Assembly (NCBI GenBank): GCA_020847695.1
Contig: JADLBP010000369.1
Span: forward strand, 1-46,331
Source of the DNA: Planctomycetota bacterium
GTDB lineage: Bacteria > Planctomycetota > UBA1135 > GCA-002686595
Reading direction: 5' to 3'
Length of the DNA: 46,331 nucleotides
Shown: in pieces, positions 42,154 through 46,331 of the stretch
Numbering within the stretch: position 1 is the first letter of the stretch
How the letters are laid out: every line of letters begins with the position of its first letter
The notes under the pieces: model-generated
Seen by the model: the letters and a program-made list of their open reading frames with translations, nothing else
Databases searched by the model: none
Told to the model about the DNA's origin: nothing
Program-made: the position numbers and the translations under genes

Positions 42154-44028
42154 ATGAAACCTCCCACCCTGGACGTCCGCGGCTCGGAAGCGGCTTCGAG
42201 CGAGCTCTCGGACTCGATCGCCCGCTCGTTCGCCGAGCTCGGCGAGGTGCGCCGGGCGATGCTCGCCGCCGAGAGCTCGGTCGCGACCTCCCGCTCGCCG
42301 GTCCACGTCGAGCACTCCGCCGGGGCGAGGAATCTGGCGCACTACCTGGCGCTGCGGGCGCGCGAGATGCGGCCGCTCCAAGAGCGCCTGGTGCAGCTCG
42401 GGCTCTCATCGCTTGGCCGCTCCGAGGCGCACGCGCTCGCGACCGTCGAGGCGGTGACCGCGCTGCTCGGCGCGCTGGTCGGCCGGCGCGACGAAGCTCC
42501 GGCGCTGCCGCCGCAGAGCGCGTTCGAGCTCGGCGGGAAGAAACTCGCCGCGCACACCGAGGCGCTGCTCGGGCCGACGCGCGACGGCCGGCGCGTCCGG
42601 ATCCTGGTGACGCTCGCGCCGGACGCCGCCGAGGACATCGCGCTGCTGCGCGCCTGGATCGAGTCCGGCATGGACTGCGTGCGGATCAACTGTGCGCACG
42701 ACGGGCCGGCGGCGTGGGAACGCATGCTCGCGAACCTGCGGCGCGCCGAGGAGGCCGCCGGGCGCAAGCTGCGGGTGCTGATGGACCTCGCGGGCCCGAA
42801 GCTGCGCACCGGTCCGGTCCAACCGGGACCGCGCGTGCTGAAGATCCGCCCGGAGCGCGACGAGCTCGGGCTCGTCCGCGTCCCGGCGCGTGTGTGGCTA
42901 TCCGCCGACGGCGCGCGTCCGGTCGGCGTCGAGGACGCGTACGTGCTTCCGGTCGGGCGCGAGTTGGTCGCGAAGCTCGCGGTCGACGACGAGCTCGAGT
43001 TCGCGGACGCGCGCGGCGCGACTCGGAGCCTGCACGTCGTCGAGCTCGGCCGCGACGGAGCGTGGGCCGAAGCGGCGCAGACGTGCTACGTGCTCGGCGG
43101 AACGCGGCTCGTCCGCGGCAAGAAGGAGCTCGGCGCGGTCGGCGAGCTCGCGCCGCTCGAAGGCGTGATCGCACTCGCGCGCGGCGACCGACTGGTGCTG
43201 ACGCGCGAGCTCGCGCCCGGCCAGGGCGCGCGCCGCGACGCGTTCGGTCGCACGCTCGCGCCGGCGACGATCGGTTGCACGCTCAGCGAGATCTTCTCGC
43301 GCGTGCGCGTCGGCGAGCGCGTCTGTTTCGACGACGGCCGGATCGGCGGCGTGATCCGCGCGGTCGAGGACGAGCGCTTGATCGTCGAGATCACCGAAGC
43401 GCGCGAAGGCGGCGAGAAGCTGCGCGCCGACAAGGGCATCAACTTGCCCGACAGCCCGCTCGACCTGCCCGCGCTGACCGAGAAGGACCTCGCGGACCTC
43501 GAGTTCGTCGTCGCGCACGCGGACGCGGTCGGATTGTCGTTCGTGCACCGGCCGGAGGACCTGCACGAGCTCGCCGCGCGCCTCGCGGAGCTCGGCCGGC
43601 CCGACCTCGGCGTCGTGCTGAAGATCGAGACGCGTCGCGCGTTCGAGCGGTTGCCCGAGCTGCTGTTCGCCGCGATGCAGACGCCGCGCGTCGGCGTGAT
43701 GATCGCGCGCGGCGATCTGGCGGTCGAATGCGGCTGGGAGCGGCTCGCCGAAGCGCAGGAGGAGATCCTGTGGCTCTCGGAAGCCGCGCACGTGCCGGTG
43801 ATCTGGGCGACGCAGGTGCTCGAGAGCCTGGCGAAGGACGGCCGGCCGTCGCGCGCGGAGATCACCGACGCCGCGATGAGCGAACGCGCGGAGTGCGTGA
43901 TGCTGAACAAGGGCGCGCACGTCGGCGAAGCGATCGGCGTGCTCGACGACATCCTGCGCCGCATGCAGGCGCACCAGCACAAGAAGAGCTCGATGCTGCG
44001 GCCGCTGCGATTGGCGACCGGGTACTGA
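42154..44028 (+). CDS. Pyruvate-kinase-like protein with N-terminal extension and no C-domain
   Basis: A 624-residue protein with GAGGAG before the ATG. Residues 1-145 are a helical extension not found in classical enzymes. The catalytic barrel follows: RILVTLAPDAAED, VRINCAHDG (176-184), LMDLAGPKLRTG (209-220), ADKGINLPDSPLDLPALTEKDL, LKIETRRAFERL, MIARGDLAVECGW and WATQVLESLAKDGRPSRAEITDAAM. The catalytic Lys and the Mg ligands (Glu in KIET, Asp in ARGD) are kept. The K+-site Ser of RLNFSH is Ala here, and the Thr of DTKGP is Leu. The B-domain region (220-415) is long, and the allosteric C-domain is missing. It could be an unregulated kinase or a PK-fold enzyme with another substrate. Confidence 0.85.
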   Translation: MKPPTLDVRGSEAASSELSDSIARSFAELGEVRRAMLAAESSVATSRSPVHVEHSAGARNLAHYLALRAREMRPLQERLVQLGLSSLGRSEAHALATVEAVTALLGALVGRRDEAPALPPQSAFELGGKKLAAHTEALLGPTRDGRRVRILVTLAPDAAEDIALLRAWIESGMDCVRINCAHDGPAAWERMLANLRRAEEAAGRKLRVLMDLAGPKLRTGPVQPGPRVLKIRPERDELGLVRVPARVWLSADGARPVGVEDAYVLPVGRELVAKLAVDDELEFADARGATRSLHVVELGRDGAWAEAAQTCYVLGGTRLVRGKKELGAVGELAPLEGVIALARGDRLVLTRELAPGQGARRDAFGRTLAPATIGCTLSEIFSRVRVGERVCFDDGRIGGVIRAVEDERLIVEITEAREGGEKLRADKGINLPDSPLDLPALTEKDLADLEFVVAHADAVGLSFVHRPEDLHELAARLAELGRPDLGVVLKIETRRAFERLPELLFAAMQTPRVGVMIARGDLAVECGWERLAEAQEEILWLSEAAHVPVIWATQVLESLAKDGRPSRAEITDAAMSERAECVMLNKGAHVGEAIGVLDDILRRMQAHQHKKSSMLRPLRLATGY

Positions 44029-44033
44029 GCGCG

Positions 44034-45161
44034 CTACCAGCTCGTGTGCTCGACGCCCGCCGCGATCTCGGCGGCCTCGCGGTCCAAACCGCGGGCGGCG
44101 AGCCAGCGCGCGAGCGCTTGGCGGATCGTCACGTCCTTCGCGACCCGCGCGCGCGGCGCGAGCGCGAGCGTCTCCGGCCGAGCGGTCCGCGCGAACAACG
44201 CGACCCACGCTTCCGGCGCGGCTTCGCCGAACTCGACCGCCGCGCGCCACGCCGCGAGCGCGCGCTCCTCGTCGCCGCGCGCGAACTCGAGCGCGCCGAG
44301 CGCCGCCAAGAGCCGCGCTTCGGGCCCCGCCGACAGCGCGCGTTCGAGCACGTGGTGCGCCGCATCGAGGTGCGCTTCGGCGATCAAGCCGCGCGCGGCC
44401 GCCGCCGCGAGCTCCGCGTCGTGCGCGACGCGCTCGCCGAGCGGTTGAGGCGGATAGTCGAGCTCCTCGAGCAACGCGCACGCCGGTCGGCACGCGCTGA
44501 AGCCTGACAGCGCGGCGCCAGTGAGCGGCGCGCGCAGCCACGGCCGAGGACCGTCCCACGTGCTCGGTTCGTCGCGACCGAGCCAGCGGAACACGCGCGC
44601 GAGTTCGGCGCTCGGTTCCGCGGCGAGCTCTTCCTCTCGAACGACCAACAGGCGCTCGCCGAGCTCGCGCTCGCGCGCGCGGACCGGCGCGACGTGCGCG
44701 TGCCACGCGCGCGCCCACGCGAGGCCGGCGTGCGCTCGCTCGGCGTCGCTCGCGGCTTGCGGAATGCGTCCCGACGCCGCGCGGCGGCCGTCGCGCACGA
44801 GCTCGACGAACCGCGCGTCGGGGAACGCGTGGAAGAGCTCGTCGAACCGCGCGCCGTGGTCGACGTGCGCGAACACCAGCGACTCGAAGCCGCCGCCGTG
44901 CTCGGCGCGCTCGCGCTCGGCGAGGTGCTCGACGAGAACAGGCCCGAACGCGCGCACCGCGGGCTCGATCCACTGCGGCGCGCCGCTCTCGAGCCCTTGC
45001 CAGACGATCGCGCGGTGCGTCGCACCCGCGCGCAGCCGCGCGAGCGCCGCCGGCACGTTCCACGGCATCAGGGCTCGGAACGCGGCGTCGCGCTCGAGCT
45101 CGCGCGCGAGCCCGATCAAGCCAGCGCCGGGCGCGCCGACCAGGAAGAGCGCGCGCGTCAT
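44034..45161 (-). CDS. Sulfotransferase-like protein with degenerate P-loop and TPR tail
   Basis: A 375-residue protein. The ATG at 45161 lies in a 4-base overlap with the upstream sulfotransferase gene, so the two are translationally coupled. The PAPS-binding segment reads FLVGAPGAGLIGL in place of the family's GxxRSGTTLL, so the phosphosulfate loop is altered. FPDARFVELVRDGRRAASGR matches the 3'-phosphate-binding motif. From about 255 come TPR-like helices (LDAAHHVLERALSAGPEARLLAALGALEFARGDEERALAAW) and an end, RWLAARGLDREAAEIAAGV, shared with the neighbour. The altered loop suggests a changed donor or a non-catalytic role. The open frame continues far upstream but overlaps the neighbour out of frame. 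Confidence 0.8.
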   Translation of the reverse strand: MTRALFLVGAPGAGLIGLARELERDAAFRALMPWNVPAALARLRAGATHRAIVWQGLESGAPQWIEPAVRAFGPVLVEHLAERERAEHGGGFESLVFAHVDHGARFDELFHAFPDARFVELVRDGRRAASGRIPQAASDAERAHAGLAWARAWHAHVAPVRARERELGERLLVVREEELAAEPSAELARVFRWLGRDEPSTWDGPRPWLRAPLTGAALSGFSACRPACALLEELDYPPQPLGERVAHDAELAAAAARGLIAEAHLDAAHHVLERALSAGPEARLLAALGALEFARGDEERALAAWRAAVEFGEAAPEAWVALFARTARPETLALAPRARVAKDVTIRQALARWLAARGLDREAAEIAAGVEHTSW

Positions 45162-46246
45162 GGCCGCGCTCCGACTTCGAAGAGGGCCCGCGCGGCCTCG
45201 CGGTCGAGCCCTCGCGCCTCGACCCAGCGCGAGAGCGCCGCGCGCGAGCTCGCGTCGGCGTCGGTGCGCACGTTGAACGCCGCGAACAGCGATTCGGCGC
45301 GCTCGGGGCTGTCGAGCAACGCCCGCGCCGCGCGCGCGTCTTTCTCGCCGCCGCGGATCGCGCGCACGAACGAAGCGATCGCCTTGCGCTCGTCGCCCTC
45401 GGCGCGCGCACGGGCTCCGCGCTCGTGCCACGCGGCGGCGCCGCCGAGGCCCGCGGTCCACGCGAGCGACGGGTACGCGTCGCCGGAGGTCGGGCTGGGC
45501 GGGTACCCGAGCTCCTCCAACAGGTCGCGCGCGCTGCGCGAGCGATCGATCTCCGCGAGCTCGCCGAGCGAAAGCGTCTCGCGCCACGTCTTGCCGCGCT
45601 CGACCTCGGCGACCGACGCTGCGAGCTCGGGCCCGAACTCCTCGCCGAGGAAACGGAACACGTCGCTCATCGTCTCCGCCGGCGCCGCCGACAGCGCCTC
45701 GTAGCGCAGCTCGAAGTAGCGCGCGGGCCCGAGTCGCTTGCCGTAGTCGCGCGCGTGGCGCACCGCCTTCGCCCATGCTTCCGCGAGGCGATTCGGTCCC
45801 GGCGGGACGAGCGGACGGCGCCAACCGCGATTGGTCACGAACGCTTGCAACGCGCTCGACACCACGTCGCGGCCGTCGCGCACGATGTGCACGAAGCGCG
45901 CGCTCGGGAAGAGCCGATCGAGGATGTGGATCTGCTCGCAGTAAGGCGGGTACTTGTCGCCGTAGACCGCGCGGCCGAATTGCGCGAGCTGCGCGCCCGC
46001 GACCAGACGTCCGAAGCTCTTGCCGACTTCGAGCCCGAACGGCGAACGCGGCGCGTCGTCGACGACGTCGGGGCCGCCGTCGACGTCCACCAATGCGCCG
46101 GCGAGCACGACGAGCTCGAGCAGGCGCAACTCGTGGCTGCAGTGGAGCCGCGGATGCCGACAGAGGATGCGTTGGAGCAAGCTCGTGCCCGAGCGCCCAG
46201 CGCCCATCACGAAGAAACGCGGCTCGCTCGCAGGCGCGTTCGTCAC
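45158..46246 (-). CDS. Sulfotransferase family protein
   Basis: A 362-residue protein with a GTG start. FFVMGAGRSGTSLLQRIL (11-28) is the 5'-phosphosulfate-binding loop, and FPSARFVHIVRDGRDVVSSAL (about 114-134) the 3'-phosphate-binding motif, so PAPS binding is expected. GDKYPPYCEQIH and YFELRYEALSAAPAETMSDVFRFLGEEF are also typical of sulfotransferase_3-type enzymes. The C-terminal third has helical repeats (AWHERGARARAEGDERKAIASFVRAI) and ends ALSRWVEARGLDREAARALFEVG, like the downstream paralogue. The acceptor is unknown; envelope glycans or exported proteins are possible. It is divergent from a partial gene at the window end. Confidence 0.9.
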   Translation of the reverse strand: MTNAPASEPRFFVMGAGRSGTSLLQRILCRHPRLHCSHELRLLELVVLAGALVDVDGGPDVVDDAPRSPFGLEVGKSFGRLVAGAQLAQFGRAVYGDKYPPYCEQIHILDRLFPSARFVHIVRDGRDVVSSALQAFVTNRGWRRPLVPPGPNRLAEAWAKAVRHARDYGKRLGPARYFELRYEALSAAPAETMSDVFRFLGEEFGPELAASVAEVERGKTWRETLSLGELAEIDRSRSARDLLEELGYPPSPTSGDAYPSLAWTAGLGGAAAWHERGARARAEGDERKAIASFVRAIRGGEKDARAARALLDSPERAESLFAAFNVRTDADASSRAALSRWVEARGLDREAARALFEVGARP

Positions 46247-46299
46247 GCCGCGCGAGCATACGCCGGGCGCGGAGCGAGTCGAGACTCTATGCTTCAGGG

Positions 46300-46331
46300 A
46301 TGCAACTCGATCCGAGCGAGCTGGCGCAGAA
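46300..46331 (+). CDS. Start of a gene cut by the window end, possibly a flavin reductase-like protein
   Basis: Only the first ten codons are present (MQLDPSELAQ). This N-terminus resembles the start of FMN-binding flavin reductase-like proteins, where a 'DPxEL' motif opens the barrel, but ten residues cannot establish a family. CAGGGATG places a purine-rich site close to the ATG. It is divergent from the sulfotransferase gene with 53 bases between starts. Confidence 0.3.
   Translation, partial: MQLDPSELAQ

Noticed and set aside
45162..46259. Upstream extension of the downstream sulfotransferase frame
   Set aside because: It covers the other sulfotransferase out of frame and is Arg-rich; the true start is in the 4-base overlap at 45161.

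Overview
The window is 46.3 kb of very GC-rich, densely coding bacterial DNA. Several traits point to Planctomycetota, or a close relative. Exported proteins carry Asp/Asn-rich dockerin-like motifs (DCNxNGxxD...DxNxNGxPDEC). A Ser/Thr kinase with a WD40 tail lies divergent to an ECF sigma factor. TPR, DUF1570-like peptidase and B12-binding radical-SAM genes are present, and many starts lack a clear Shine-Dalgarno site. The lineage call is inference; there is no rRNA or other marker gene. I see no tRNA, rRNA, CRISPR array, insertion sequence or prophage gene.

Layout. (1) 1-6.2 kb: small exported protein, zincin metallopeptidase, a Cys/Met-metabolism PLP enzyme, an exported protein of unknown function, and a beta-propeller exported protein. 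(2) 6.2-14.3 kb: a second exported propeller protein, an ECF sigma factor divergent from a 1169-aa WD40 kinase, then two exported proteins with dockerin-like motifs. Three exported proteins in regions 1 and 2 end in related C-terminal domains that finish at a terminal proline. (3) 14.3-25.5 kb: a 700-bp gene-free stretch, a MuiA-like protein, DUF3052, HrpB helicase, a HicB-HicA pair, a TMTC-like membrane protein with TPRs, a TPR lipoprotein and a DUF1570-like peptidase. (4) 25.5-37.5 kb: two B12-binding radical-SAM proteins flank a translationally coupled lipoprotein pair and a tightly packed gntR-OMF-MFP-RND efflux operon. An AT-rich palindrome sits directly before gntR. (5) 37.5-46.3 kb: a DUF2283 gene overlapped by a small basic gene (a possible toxin-antitoxin-like pair), a BamE-like membrane protein, a spermidine-synthase-like membrane fusion, a DUF1905-like protein, a C-domain-less pyruvate-kinase-like protein, tandem overlapping sulfotransferases, and the first codons of another gene.

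How the genes work together. The efflux operon is the clearest functional unit: regulator, outer-membrane channel, adaptor and pump, with 4-bp stop/start overlaps and a candidate autoregulatory operator. The sigma factor and kinase probably form a signalling pair. HicBA and DUF2283 plus its partner are small two-gene modules. The exported proteins with shared C-termini look like clients of a common envelope or secretion route, but the machinery is not in this window.

Several intergenic regions hold long GC-rich perfect palindromes, mostly without T-tracts. They may be terminators or a repeat family.
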